Source: Acholeplasmataceae bacterium (GTDB taxonomy: Bacteria > Bacillota_I > Bacilli_A > Acholeplasmatales > Acholeplasmataceae). Taken from it: 64,000 bases of DNA. The notes under the pieces are model-generated. The model ran no database searches and was not told where the DNA came from. It worked only from the letters and a program-made list of their open reading frames with translations. The stretch's first letter is position 1; each line of letters begins with the position of its first letter. Positions 14,681 to 24,513 of this stretch are shown here, one piece after another. The DNA is taken from the NCBI GenBank assembly GCA_021108415.1, contig JAIOQX010000006.1, positions 1 to 64,000 on the forward strand, in the 5' to 3' direction. Both the position numbers and the translations under genes were made by a program.

Positions 14681-17668
14681 TCAGATTTTTAAGTTTTTTA
14701 ACTTACTTACCACTTCAAACTTCACTTCTGTATCAAGTACTTCAAAATGCTTTCTTCCGCATAGAATTTTATTACTTTCGCGTTCTCTAAGTTCTTCGTT
14801 CTTTTCAGACCCTTTTGTTTCTGCAACGAAATATAGTTTATCTTCTCCACTTGATTGAATAACTACAACCCAGTCAGGATTATAATTCCCAAAAGGTGTG
14901 TCAACAATGAATTTTCTCGGTAGCTTAGCATAAAGAACTACATCTTCATCATCCTCAGCATCTAATGCAAATTGTTTTTCTATTGTTGAATCAAATATAA
15001 CATGATCATAAACATTCTTTTCATCTGAAATATCAATTACATTTTTGTCTTTGTATCCGAATAATTCTGTTTCATCGAAAACATCTTCTTGTACATAAAA
15101 CTCATCAGATTGATAATACTTAAGTCCTTTTGATAAATTTGATTTTTTAACAGAATTAAGAATTGACGAGACATTTTTAATGAATGCTTCTGGATTATCA
15201 TAAAACTCAGATAATCTACTTGATTTTTTAATAATCTCAATAATGGTTAAACGTAATAGATGTGTTGCATCCTGAAGTCTTCTTATAAAATCTGGATAAA
15301 CAATTTGATCAAATTCATTAATATCACCAACAGTTCCGTATCTAATTGAGCCTTCTTGAATGACTCCTGCACCAGTAATATTCAACTTTGTTCTTTCTCT
15401 TTCAATTTTTTCAGGCAATATTTTAGGCATAGATTTTAATTTATCAATGGCTTCATCCTTAAACTTATTAAGATCCATATCAACCGAATATAAAGTTTTT
15501 CTTCTGATTCGATTCCACATATCTTTAAACGCATCTGATATGAATACTTTCTTATTTATATTTACTTTAACTTTAGCATTTGCATCTTTAATCTCAATTT
15601 CACGAGACAATTTCTTAATTGTAAAAATTATTTTTTCTTTAAATGATACATATTCATCTTGAAGCATGAATTCATCATTTTGAACATCTATGAAGAATTT
15701 CTCTTCTACTTTCCCATTAACTTTAAGATATCCATTTTGCTTCAAATGAGCATATATTTGTGCTGAATCTTCTTGTGATAAAGATATCTCAACTCCATAC
15801 TCAGTGGTTAGTTCAATACCTGCAAAACTTACTTTCTCAATAACTCCAAATTTATAACCTGCTTCTGATTCAAGCTCTTTTTGTAAACTTCCAGCAAAAT
15901 CTTTGTAAGATTCATTTGCAACCACACTCAAAATATTAAATTTAGGCTCATTGACACGTTCTCCATCTTGATTAACACATATACGAAGTCCGCGTCCAAT
16001 CTTTTGACGTTTTGTCATCGTATCTTTAGTTTCTACTAATGTACAAACCTGAAACACATTAGGGTTGTCCCATCCTTCTTTTAATGCTGAATGTGAAAAA
16101 ATAAAGCGAATAGGTTCTTCAATACTTAAAAGACGTTCTTTGTCGCGCATGATGAGTTCATATGTTGATTCATCAGCTAATGAGTCACCTCTTGTATCTT
16201 TGACTCTACCTTTATTATCAACTGAAAAATAGCCATCATGAACTTTTTCAGGATCAAATGACAACTTACTATTATAGACATCTCTAAGTCTTTTAAATCT
16301 ACCATTAATTTGTTTTGTAAACTCTTCTTCAAACCAAGTTGCATAAATGCCTTTTTGTGCTTGATTATCCTCATACATGCGATATTTATCCACTTGATCA
16401 ATGAAAAACAAACTTAAGACTTTAATCCCTTGTTTTAAATAGGTTTCTTCTTTTTTAAGGTGAAGTTCTATTGTTTCTCTAATTTGAGCACGTTTGATTG
16501 CGTCTTGATTAATTTCACCAATAGCCTCTCCTTTATTAACTGTCATACCATTTGCAAAATAAACATAATCGACATCTTCAAAGATTCCGATATCATCCAA
16601 GATATAATTCATATCCTTATAGTAATCCACCCCTCCAGATTTTTCCCATAAGTCTTCATTGATTTTAGTTGTAACAGTACCTTTGGATATAGAGCCATCC
16701 TTATTGAGTATGTTAATTTCTAATTTAGCCGTATATCCATTTTTATCGTTAATAGAAATAAGTTTCACATATGGTTTAGCAGTTGTTTCATCACTTTGAA
16801 GTGAAGAAACTTCAATATGCTTAACAAGATTTTCTTGATATGCATCTACAGGCGTTAATCTATACATTAAATTATATAACTCGCGATGTGTTGCTGAATA
16901 TCTTAATGTGCACATAGGATTCAAAGATTTAATAGCTTCTTTGGCCTTTTTTGTGTTATCAACTGATTGAGGTTCATCAATAATTACTATTGGATTTGTG
17001 CTAGCAATCAAATCAATTGGTTTGTTTCCGCTTAACTTGTCACTGGCACGATGAATGATATTTGCTTTAGTTTCTTTTTCAGGATCATCAAAGCTTTTTC
17101 TAAAAGCATCTATATTGATAATCATGATTTCAATATTTGAACTTGTCGCAAATGTTTGAATTTGTGCAAGTTTACTTGAATCGTAGACAAAGTAGTTATA
17201 AATATCATTATCATATCTTAGTTTGAAATGTTCTTCAGTAATTTGAAAACTTTTATAAACGCCTTCTTTAATTGCAATACTTGGAACAACAATTATAAAT
17301 TTAGTAAACCCATATCTCTTATGTAACTCTAGAATCGTTTTGGTATAAACATAGGTTTTACCAGTTCCGGTTTCCATTTCAATGGTAAAGTTTCGTCCAT
17401 TAATATCAGTACTCTTAAGAATACCGTTCTTCTCTTGGATTTTTCGAACATTTTGTAATAGTTCAAAATTATCAAGGTGTAGTTTATTGGCATAGCCTAG
17501 TTCATAAGTCACACCTTTTCCTTCCAATCTTGAGTCCGTTAATTCTGTAAGACCTTTTGAGATATCTATAGTGAAAAGAGAGTCTTTAACTTTAGACCCT
17601 TCAAATATATTTACAATAGATTCGACCGCATCAGTTTGATATTGCTGATCGATAAATTTTAATTTCAT
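14681..17668 (-). CDS. res: Type III restriction enzyme, Res subunit
   Basis: This is the helicase-nuclease subunit of a type III restriction-modification system (995 residues). The superfamily 2 motifs are visible: Walker A ETGTGKTY at about 99-106, DEPQ in place of DEAD around 232, RYSATH around 257, and the motif VI RQKIGRGLRICV. The C-terminal nuclease has the PD-(D/E)XK pattern N-P-D-W-V-V-V followed by AETKGS. With Mod it forms a complex that cuts DNA carrying two head-to-head unmodified sites. I place the start at ATG 17668, seven bases after GGAGG. Twelve bases separate it from mod. It appears intact. Confidence 0.93.
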   Translation of the reverse strand: MKLKFIDQQYQTDAVESIVNIFEGSKVKDSLFTIDISKGLTELTDSRLEGKGVTYELGYANKLHLDNFELLQNVRKIQEKNGILKSTDINGRNFTIEMETGTGKTYVYTKTILELHKRYGFTKFIIVVPSIAIKEGVYKSFQITEEHFKLRYDNDIYNYFVYDSSKLAQIQTFATSSNIEIMIINIDAFRKSFDDPEKETKANIIHRASDKLSGNKPIDLIASTNPIVIIDEPQSVDNTKKAKEAIKSLNPMCTLRYSATHRELYNLMYRLTPVDAYQENLVKHIEVSSLQSDETTAKPYVKLISINDKNGYTAKLEINILNKDGSISKGTVTTKINEDLWEKSGGVDYYKDMNYILDDIGIFEDVDYVYFANGMTVNKGEAIGEINQDAIKRAQIRETIELHLKKEETYLKQGIKVLSLFFIDQVDKYRMYEDNQAQKGIYATWFEEEFTKQINGRFKRLRDVYNSKLSFDPEKVHDGYFSVDNKGRVKDTRGDSLADESTYELIMRDKERLLSIEEPIRFIFSHSALKEGWDNPNVFQVCTLVETKDTMTKRQKIGRGLRICVNQDGERVNEPKFNILSVVANESYKDFAGSLQKELESEAGYKFGVIEKVSFAGIELTTEYGVEISLSQEDSAQIYAHLKQNGYLKVNGKVEEKFFIDVQNDEFMLQDEYVSFKEKIIFTIKKLSREIEIKDANAKVKVNINKKVFISDAFKDMWNRIRRKTLYSVDMDLNKFKDEAIDKLKSMPKILPEKIERERTKLNITGAGVIQEGSIRYGTVGDINEFDQIVYPDFIRRLQDATHLLRLTIIEIIKKSSRLSEFYDNPEAFIKNVSSILNSVKKSNLSKGLKYYQSDEFYVQEDVFDETELFGYKDKNVIDISDEKNVYDHVIFDSTIEKQFALDAEDDEDVVLYAKLPRKFIVDTPFGNYNPDWVVVIQSSGEDKLYFVAETKGSEKNEELRERESNKILCGRKHFEVLDTEVKFEVVSKLKNLKI

Positions 17669-17679
17669 CAATATTCCTC

Positions 17680-19524
17680 CTAGATGCTTTTAATTTCTTC
17701 TACCCCAAGTTTTTCTAATGTATAAGTTGCATTAATTTTATCATTATCGTTAGCAAAACCTGATTCTTTGAAAATAACATTATGTGGCTTAAGCTTTCCA
17801 ATTTCTTTAACATCATCTAACGTGATGTTATCATCCAAACAAACGATTAGATAGCCTTCAGCGACACTATACATGGTTTTTTTGTTTATACTGATATTTT
17901 TTACAGGCTTATCAAAAACGCCGTATTTAAGCATAATTTCATAGAGCACATCAAGATTTGATCTGTCTTCTTTGATGACTTCAGTTTGTGTAAATATTGT
18001 TTCTTCATTTAGCTTAACTGTTCCATCCCAAGGATTAATATTTGTTGAATCAAGCTTAAACACTTTAAAGCCGTTATCAAATGACTCTGGGTCAATAATA
18101 TCCTCATCTAGCATACCTTTTTTATTCTTTTTATAAATAAGTTCTTGTTTGATCTGTTCACCAGCTCTACGGATGCGTTCTTTACCGATTTCACATAGGT
18201 TTGTATATCCAGCTTTATAAGCTTCTGTTGATTCGTCTGTAAGCTCTGGAAGCTGAATCATGATAAACTTACGATTTCCACCATCTTCAGAATTGAGTTG
18301 CATTACAGCGTGAGCAGTGGTAGCCGAACCTGAGAAAAAATCAAGGACAGTATATCCTTTACCGCTAATTTGATTGCCAAAATACTTAATCAATGATGTC
18401 GGCTTTGGATATTTAAATGCATCAGGAATATCAGAAAATAAAGTTCGAAATTCTTTCGTCCCATGCATTGTCAATGATTCATTGTAAATTGAACCAATTG
18501 GTTTTAAATCACTCTTAATTTCACTTCTATACTTCTTTAAAATAAAATTTTTTCCTTCATCTTTAGGAAATACCAATTTTCCTGAGTCAAACCATTCTGT
18601 TACTCTTTTTTCTGAGAAAGCCCAATAACGGCCATTAGGAGGATAATATTCTTCTTGAGTATATGGATTGATTATTGGAAACCTATCTCTTTCTGACCCA
18701 CTTGCTGCTGAAGGGTTATCTCTGATCCATGATCCTTTTGGGTCATTATCTGGATTTTTATAATTAGCAAAATCCTTTAACACACCATTGAATATTATAT
18801 TCTCTATGCTTTTAGCATACATGAATATATATTCGTGAGTGTGAGCAAAATTATGCGTTGCATCATTAGGTGTTGTTCTATTTTTCCATATCATTGTTCC
18901 TATTTTATTTGATTCACCAAAAATTTCATCGCATAATAACTGAATACTTTTTAATTCGTTTTCATCTATACTTATGAAGATTACACCATCTACAGAAAGA
19001 AGATTTTTAGCTAATAATAACCTCGAATACATCATATTTAACCAATCTGTATGAAATCTACCATTTGTCTCAGGGTTAGCTCTTGATGTTTGTAGTGTTT
19101 GTTCTTTATAGTTCTTGATGTTATCTTTAAAATCATCTTTATAGACAAAATCACCACCTGTGTTATATGGTGGATCAATATAAATCATTTTTATCTTACC
19201 AAAATATGTTTTTTGAAGTTGTTTTAAAACTTCTAGGTTATCACCTTCAATATATAAATTCTCAGTTGTGTCCCAGTTCTTACTATCTTTTTTCGATGGT
19301 ATCAGTGTTGAAAAAGATGGTGACTGAGCAAGTCTAATGGATTTGTTTTTTCCATTCCAAGTAAACTGATACTTCTCAGCTCTATCATCAATTTCATCAC
19401 CCAAAATAACTCTAAGTTTATCAAAATCAATTTTTCCTTCAGTAACAACGTTAGGAAAAATATCCTTTATTTTTTCGATATTTAATGTTTCCAAATTTAG
19501 ACTTTTATTATTTATTTTATTCAT
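17680..19524 (-). CDS. mod: Type III DNA methyltransferase, Mod subunit
   Basis: Mod supplies sequence recognition and N6-adenine methylation for the type III system. The catalytic DPPYNTGGDF motif lies near residue 117 and the AdoMet-binding DFFSGSATTAHAV near residue 390. Catalytic motif first and AdoMet motif second is the order of the beta-class enzymes. The central stretch is the target-recognition domain. At 614 residues it is full length. The start at 19524 is chosen because AAAGGTGG precedes it by 5 bases; an in-frame GTG at 19533 lies inside that site. A small gene diverges at 19603. No homopolymer or simple repeat typical of phase-variable mod genes is seen at the start. Confidence 0.93.
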   Translation of the reverse strand: MNKINNKSLNLETLNIEKIKDIFPNVVTEGKIDFDKLRVILGDEIDDRAEKYQFTWNGKNKSIRLAQSPSFSTLIPSKKDSKNWDTTENLYIEGDNLEVLKQLQKTYFGKIKMIYIDPPYNTGGDFVYKDDFKDNIKNYKEQTLQTSRANPETNGRFHTDWLNMMYSRLLLAKNLLSVDGVIFISIDENELKSIQLLCDEIFGESNKIGTMIWKNRTTPNDATHNFAHTHEYIFMYAKSIENIIFNGVLKDFANYKNPDNDPKGSWIRDNPSAASGSERDRFPIINPYTQEEYYPPNGRYWAFSEKRVTEWFDSGKLVFPKDEGKNFILKKYRSEIKSDLKPIGSIYNESLTMHGTKEFRTLFSDIPDAFKYPKPTSLIKYFGNQISGKGYTVLDFFSGSATTAHAVMQLNSEDGGNRKFIMIQLPELTDESTEAYKAGYTNLCEIGKERIRRAGEQIKQELIYKKNKKGMLDEDIIDPESFDNGFKVFKLDSTNINPWDGTVKLNEETIFTQTEVIKEDRSNLDVLYEIMLKYGVFDKPVKNISINKKTMYSVAEGYLIVCLDDNITLDDVKEIGKLKPHNVIFKESGFANDNDKINATYTLEKLGVEEIKSI

Positions 19525-19602
19525 TTTATCCACCTTTAAATAATGTTTTTTTTATTTTATGATATACTTGATATAAATAGATTTAACAGAAAGGATTATA
19601 CT

Positions 19603-20196
19603 ATGTCAAAATATACTACTGATAGAGAATTTACAAATCATGTCCATAAAGCTCTTGCTGTCCCTTTGATATATACAGTTTTAGACTGGATTGAAGAAGA
19701 TGTGCCAAAAGAATTAATTGATTCCTTAGATGTTCATCATGGAATTGATTATATATTAAAAGATATTGAAAACAGTATTATCACTGTTCAAGAGCGCTTT
19801 AGAGATCAAAAATACAATACTTACAATGATTTTACCCTTCGTTATCGAAGAGATGACAATATGTATGATAGCCGTAAAGCATCTGAGTATTTTAAAATTG
19901 ATGCTCAGTATATGGTTTATGGAATTACAAATGGCTATAAGACTGATTTTGAATCACTGACAGGTTATATGAAATATGCAGTAATAAATTTACATGTTTT
20001 GTTTGAGTTTATAAATCAAAAAAGAATTATATTAGATTCTTCAATATCTACATGCAGAATTGTTGACGATATTTTATTTGCTCCTATTAATAACAATCGG
20101 GATAAATCATCTAGTTTTGTTGCATTTGATATAAAAATGCTTAACTCACTTTTCCCTAATACAAATTTGATTAAACTACAATATGGTTTTATTTAG
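19603..20196 (+). CDS. Hypothetical protein divergent from the type III R-M genes
   Basis: I do not recognise this 197-residue protein. It is soluble, with the stretch HHGIDYIL, then ITVQERFRD and a YNDFTLRYRRDDN segment. A D...(E/Q)-x-(K/R) arrangement following a G-I-D strand is seen in some PD-(D/E)XK nucleases, so a nuclease-like fold is possible, but this is only a guess. The start at 19603 follows AGAAAGGA; the open frame before it has no ribosome site. It is the only plus-strand gene after 9.6 kb, has its own terminator, and shares the 78-base divergent region with mod, so it could regulate or inhibit the restriction system. Confidence 0.65.
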   Translation: MSKYTTDREFTNHVHKALAVPLIYTVLDWIEEDVPKELIDSLDVHHGIDYILKDIENSIITVQERFRDQKYNTYNDFTLRYRRDDNMYDSRKASEYFKIDAQYMVYGITNGYKTDFESLTGYMKYAVINLHVLFEFINQKRIILDSSISTCRIVDDILFAPINNNRDKSSSFVAFDIKMLNSLFPNTNLIKLQYGFI

Positions 20197-20220
20197 CATC
20201 CTTTATGGATGCTTTTTTTC
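20195..20220 (+). terminator. Terminator of the divergent gene
   Basis: AGCATCC pairs with GGATGCT (loop TTTAT) and is followed by seven T, overlapping the stop codon of the gene ending at 20196. Confidence 0.85.
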
Positions 20221-20316
20221 TCAATTAATATCAAAATACTCGATTTATTTATTGTATTTCTCAAAAAATTGAATCTGAATATTATAAAACCATTTGAGCA
20301 ACTTTTCTTAAGTCAA

Positions 20317-21063
20317 TTACTTTAGTTTAAGTTCACTAACGATATTCAATATTTTTAGTTCTTTTTCTTTTATTCTCATATGAATATCCATTTTTTCTGA
20401 CATCATTGAAGCTTGTTTATACTTTTCATATAACTTATCTACTTCTGACTTCTCATATTCCACAATCAATATACATCTCTTTGAACTAGAGTTTATACTA
20501 AGTTGCTTTAAATATGTACCTGTCAACGCAATCACTCTTTCTGAGAATACATAATCTACTAGTGATTCATAAAAATGTTTAAGATTAAAACCTTGGATAG
20601 TTTGAAGATTAAAACCTTCTAAAAAGCGCTTGTGACTCTCGTCCATTGCAAATAAGTTTGTTGTATATATTGATTCGATGACGCTTTTCTCCTTAACGTT
20701 TTTATTTATCCGTTTGAGTGCAGTTGAGAATATCAAACTTTCGTTCAATTGATATACAATCAAAACCGGATTAGGAAAAGCCATATGAAGTCTCTCATTT
20801 AAGGTTGCAAAATGCGTGTTAGATTTTAACATAACACGAATCACATATATAGATTCATATCGGTAATCTTCATCGATATATGGTTGAATTCTTATAGTAT
20901 CCAGATCAAGAACACCCACAAGATAGATAGAATCAATTTCAGATGATAAAATCCTCTTTTCTTTAGTAGATGGATTTAATTGCTCAGCAATGTCTTTGAG
21001 TGCGATTCTTTGTTTTGTTTTTCCGGATTTAGGTATATTTAAATTATCTAGTATATTTTTCAT
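20317..21063 (-). CDS. DUF4391-family protein
   Basis: A 248-residue protein of the DUF4391 type. The supporting pattern is an N-terminal KTKQRIALKDIAEQ, a middle strand with NPVLIVYQLNESLIFSTALKRINK, and a charged coiled C-terminal end. Family members are typically found beside SNF2-like helicases and type III methylases, exactly as here. Biochemical function is unknown. The ATG overlaps the stop of the upstream helicase (ATGA at 21060-21063), so the two proteins are made in concert, probably as subunits of one complex. Confidence 0.75.
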   Translation of the reverse strand: MKNILDNLNIPKSGKTKQRIALKDIAEQLNPSTKEKRILSSEIDSIYLVGVLDLDTIRIQPYIDEDYRYESIYVIRVMLKSNTHFATLNERLHMAFPNPVLIVYQLNESLIFSTALKRINKNVKEKSVIESIYTTNLFAMDESHKRFLEGFNLQTIQGFNLKHFYESLVDYVFSERVIALTGTYLKQLSINSSSKRCILIVEYEKSEVDKLYEKYKQASMMSEKMDIHMRIKEKELKILNIVSELKLK

Positions 21064-24000
21064 TTGATCACCAAGAAAGTAATCAGTTCAAAATCATCTA
21101 ATCCAGTTACTTTATTATCTAGTATTGTTGATTTACCAAGTCTGAATAATGACTTAATCCCTTTTTCTTCAATATAACCTTTAATATCAAAAATAGCTTT
21201 TTCAAGGAGTCCTGTATATTTATCCATTTTGTTGCCATTTTTTGTTTCTTGATTGAACTCATTCACTAACCTTTTAATTGGTTCATTTTTATTACTTGTA
21301 ATCGCCTTATAGATATCTAGTATTTTTTTAGGATTTGTATTTTTTATCATTATCGTTCCATCTTCTTTTACATATACCAGATGATAAGGATAAAGTGAGT
21401 TTTGACCTTTCTCACTTTCTGTAAAATTCTTTTGTTTCAAGCAAAAAATAATACCAGAACTGACATCATTTATAAGTTTCTCATTAATGTCTGTCACTGC
21501 ATAAATCCCTGTAGGATAAGATTCTAAAAGTCCAGGATGTGATTTCAAGTATTTATCAAGTGACATGATAAAATCATCTAATGTCAAGTCTGTGATTGAA
21601 ATTCCTCCTGATAAATCTTCCAAATCAACAACTTCTTCTTGGAGTTGTTTTAATTGATCTTTACGATATTTTAAGTTCTTGCTTTCAGGATTTAAAAGAT
21701 CATCTTCACCAGTTGCTGAAATATCAACCATAGTCATTCGGTTTCTGACTCTAGATTCAAGATTGATATATTCATCTAGATCAAGATTTGGCCAAAAGTT
21801 AACCAATTGAATATCTTTATTTTCCGATCCAATTCTATCAATTCTACCAAAACGCTGTATGATTCTTACTGGATTCCAATGGATATCATAATTAACTAAG
21901 TAATCACAATCTTGCAAGTTTTGACCTTCGCTAATACAGTCTGTTGCAATTAATACATCAATTTGATTCTTAACTGTAGCCTTATTTGATTTTGGAGAAA
22001 ACATAGACAGTATTTCTTCGAAATCATTTCGAGCCTTTGGCACATTTGATTTTGTCACTTGAGATCCAGTTACGATTCCAGTATAAATTCCAAATGTTGT
22101 ATAGAGCCATTCGGATAGATTATCATGCAAATATCCAGCTGTATCTGCAAAAGCAGTGAAAATAATAACCTTCTTATTTCCTGGATTTAGTGGATGTTTC
22201 ATCTTATCAGCAATCTGATTTTTAAGTTGTATCAGTTTTGCATCATCTTTGACAGTAACTTTTGAAGCAACTTGAAGGAGATATCCTAAAGCTGCTTGAT
22301 CCTCCTTTAAATCTGCTTTCAGTCTAATCAAGTCTAAGTCTTTGAGTTTCACCTTAACTTTTGTTCCTAATTCTAAATCATCAACTTCGTCATCATCAAT
22401 TTCTTCTTCTAGGTCAACTTGATAATCTAAACCATGTTCAATTTTGGAAAGCATAGCATCCATTTTATCTTTGATTCGTTCCACCGTTAGTTTAAAAGCA
22501 TAAATACTACTTTCTAACCGTTTTAAAATATTCACACGCATTAAATTTACGAGATTTCGCTCACGATCTGATTGCTTAAAACTACCTTGACCGCCTTTTA
22601 CAATCTGTTCATAGAGTTTCTCATACTCATCCATCTTTGATGGCATAACATATAATAAAGGTGAGTAAACCGGCAAGTTGAGTTTTGCTATTAATCCATT
22701 TACTTCATCGAGTTTTGGGAATTGATTCTTTATGTCAATATTAGTCTTAACAGATATTGGTTTCAACCTATTTGGAAATTCCCCAATATCTTTCGTATCA
22801 TAGTATTTTTGAATGTGCTTGCGACTTCTTGCGATTGTTACAGTATTTAAAAGATTAAAAAAGCTATAATCTAACATTGGTAATAAGTTTTCTGTTGTTT
22901 GCTCTTCTTTAGGAAGTTTAGACCATTCACCAAATCGATATTGTGCAATTCTTAGTGTGTTTTCAATGCTTTCAATATTTAAGTTATCGCTAAAAGCATC
23001 ATCTTTATCTTCTGTGATAAACATAATTTGATTCTTAAGATCTGCTAACCTGTTATTTACTGGAGTAGCAGATAACATGAGTACTTTTGTTTTAATACCA
23101 CTTTTAATGATATCTTCCATTAATTTTTGATATCTAGTTTTTTTACCCTTCAAAGCAGGATTGTTTCTAAAATTATGTGATTCGTCAATAACAATTAGAT
23201 CATAATTCCCCCAATTGATTTTAGATAAATTTATATCTCCTGAAAATCCATTTTCTCTTGATAAATCGGTGTGATTAAGTACATCATAGTTGAATCTATC
23301 ATCAACTAAAGGATTAGTAGTAGTATTTTGTTTAAATCCAGTCCAGTTACCTCTAAGTTTTTTAGGAGCTAAAACTAAAACTCTAGCATTTCTAAGCTCA
23401 TAATACTTCATTACAGCAAGTGCTTCAAAAGTCTTACCTAACCCAACGGAATCGGCAATAATACAACCATTATATAATTCTAATTTTTTGATAGCCCCAA
23501 CTGCAGCGTCTTGTTGGAAATTATAAAGCATTTGCCAAATTTTAGTATTATGTATTCCTGTTTTTTCTTTTATCTTTGCCATATCATCCATATTTGTTAA
23601 TTTTTCATTGAACAAATGATATAGCGTAACAAAATACACCAATTCTGGTGCGTTTTCTTTATATAAATTTGTAATGTGTTCAAGTAGAGTTTCTTTAACA
23701 TCAACAACTAAACTAGGATTGTTCCAAATTGAATTATAAAAGGATTCAAAGTCATCAATGACATTTTTTTCAGTTAACACAGTGTTAAAATCCCATCTTG
23801 TTCGGTTCGAATACCCTAATCCATCTAAAGAAAAGTTTATACCATTCCCTGATATAACAAAATCTTTCTCATGTGCATTTTTAACAAATATATTGCTTGA
23901 TGTTATGGTGCCAGATTTAAGAACTGATTTGACTTCAGCTTTAGATTGAATAAATTGATGACATCTATTTGCTACTTGATTTTGGTCCAAATTATTTTTC

Positions 24001-24284
24001 AACCCAATCTCCAAAGAGTATTCAGAAACGTTTCTTTCTCTTTGCATCATCTGAAGTTGAAACTCTTTTACCTCTTTTTGATTTGATTCTAACTTCTCAA
24101 TAAAAGTAGGTTCGTTAAAAAGGAACCTAAGTTTGTTAGAATCGTCTAATACTTTTTTTAGTTCATCATATGCATAAATTGTAAAAATAGAGGAAGCAAT
24201 ATCGATATTTGCTTTGTTCAAAGTGTTATCTTTAACATATTCCCCAACTGAACCGTGCTTATTTGTATCAAGTACGATTGACAT
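21060..24284 (-). CDS. SNF2-type DNA helicase/translocase of a restriction-like module
   Basis: A 1074-residue superfamily 2 ATPase. Visible motifs are I (DSVGLGKTFEALAV), II (VIDESHNF), III (LSATPVNN), V (ATDCISEGQNLQDCD) and VI (IQRFGRIDRIGS). The first 230 or so residues form an accessory domain that may be PLD-like. A very acidic insert (EEEIDDDEVDDLE, around residue 635) interrupts the second half. Such helicases occur with DUF4391 and type III Mod/Res genes and are thought to move along DNA for defence, but the exact role is not established. The ATG follows GGTGATGGG. It is the first gene of the pair with DUF4391. Confidence 0.87.
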   Translation of the reverse strand: MSIVLDTNKHGSVGEYVKDNTLNKANIDIASSIFTIYAYDELKKVLDDSNKLRFLFNEPTFIEKLESNQKEVKEFQLQMMQRERNVSEYSLEIGLKNNLDQNQVANRCHQFIQSKAEVKSVLKSGTITSSNIFVKNAHEKDFVISGNGINFSLDGLGYSNRTRWDFNTVLTEKNVIDDFESFYNSIWNNPSLVVDVKETLLEHITNLYKENAPELVYFVTLYHLFNEKLTNMDDMAKIKEKTGIHNTKIWQMLYNFQQDAAVGAIKKLELYNGCIIADSVGLGKTFEALAVMKYYELRNARVLVLAPKKLRGNWTGFKQNTTTNPLVDDRFNYDVLNHTDLSRENGFSGDINLSKINWGNYDLIVIDESHNFRNNPALKGKKTRYQKLMEDIIKSGIKTKVLMLSATPVNNRLADLKNQIMFITEDKDDAFSDNLNIESIENTLRIAQYRFGEWSKLPKEEQTTENLLPMLDYSFFNLLNTVTIARSRKHIQKYYDTKDIGEFPNRLKPISVKTNIDIKNQFPKLDEVNGLIAKLNLPVYSPLLYVMPSKMDEYEKLYEQIVKGGQGSFKQSDRERNLVNLMRVNILKRLESSIYAFKLTVERIKDKMDAMLSKIEHGLDYQVDLEEEIDDDEVDDLELGTKVKVKLKDLDLIRLKADLKEDQAALGYLLQVASKVTVKDDAKLIQLKNQIADKMKHPLNPGNKKVIIFTAFADTAGYLHDNLSEWLYTTFGIYTGIVTGSQVTKSNVPKARNDFEEILSMFSPKSNKATVKNQIDVLIATDCISEGQNLQDCDYLVNYDIHWNPVRIIQRFGRIDRIGSENKDIQLVNFWPNLDLDEYINLESRVRNRMTMVDISATGEDDLLNPESKNLKYRKDQLKQLQEEVVDLEDLSGGISITDLTLDDFIMSLDKYLKSHPGLLESYPTGIYAVTDINEKLINDVSSGIIFCLKQKNFTESEKGQNSLYPYHLVYVKEDGTIMIKNTNPKKILDIYKAITSNKNEPIKRLVNEFNQETKNGNKMDKYTGLLEKAIFDIKGYIEEKGIKSLFRLGKSTILDNKVTGLDDFELITFLVIK

Positions 24285-24513
24285 CCCATCACCGCCTGTA
24301 AAAACACCCGTTTTCTAAATTATAACATTTTTGCTTTATATTTTAAATGCAATCATGTAATTCCTCTTACCTAAAAATTCAATGTTAACTATATTTTAAA
24401 ATGCGAAAACTATTTTCTTTTTATAAAATGAGTCTTATGTAGATGATTGCATAATATAAACTAGAGGAAAACTAAAGATTTATTATTTGTTGGATTATAT
24501 AATTTATTACTAA

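Noticed and set aside
14375..14692. Plus-strand frame over the SIR2 gene
   Set aside because: It is fully antisense to a gene with clear motifs.
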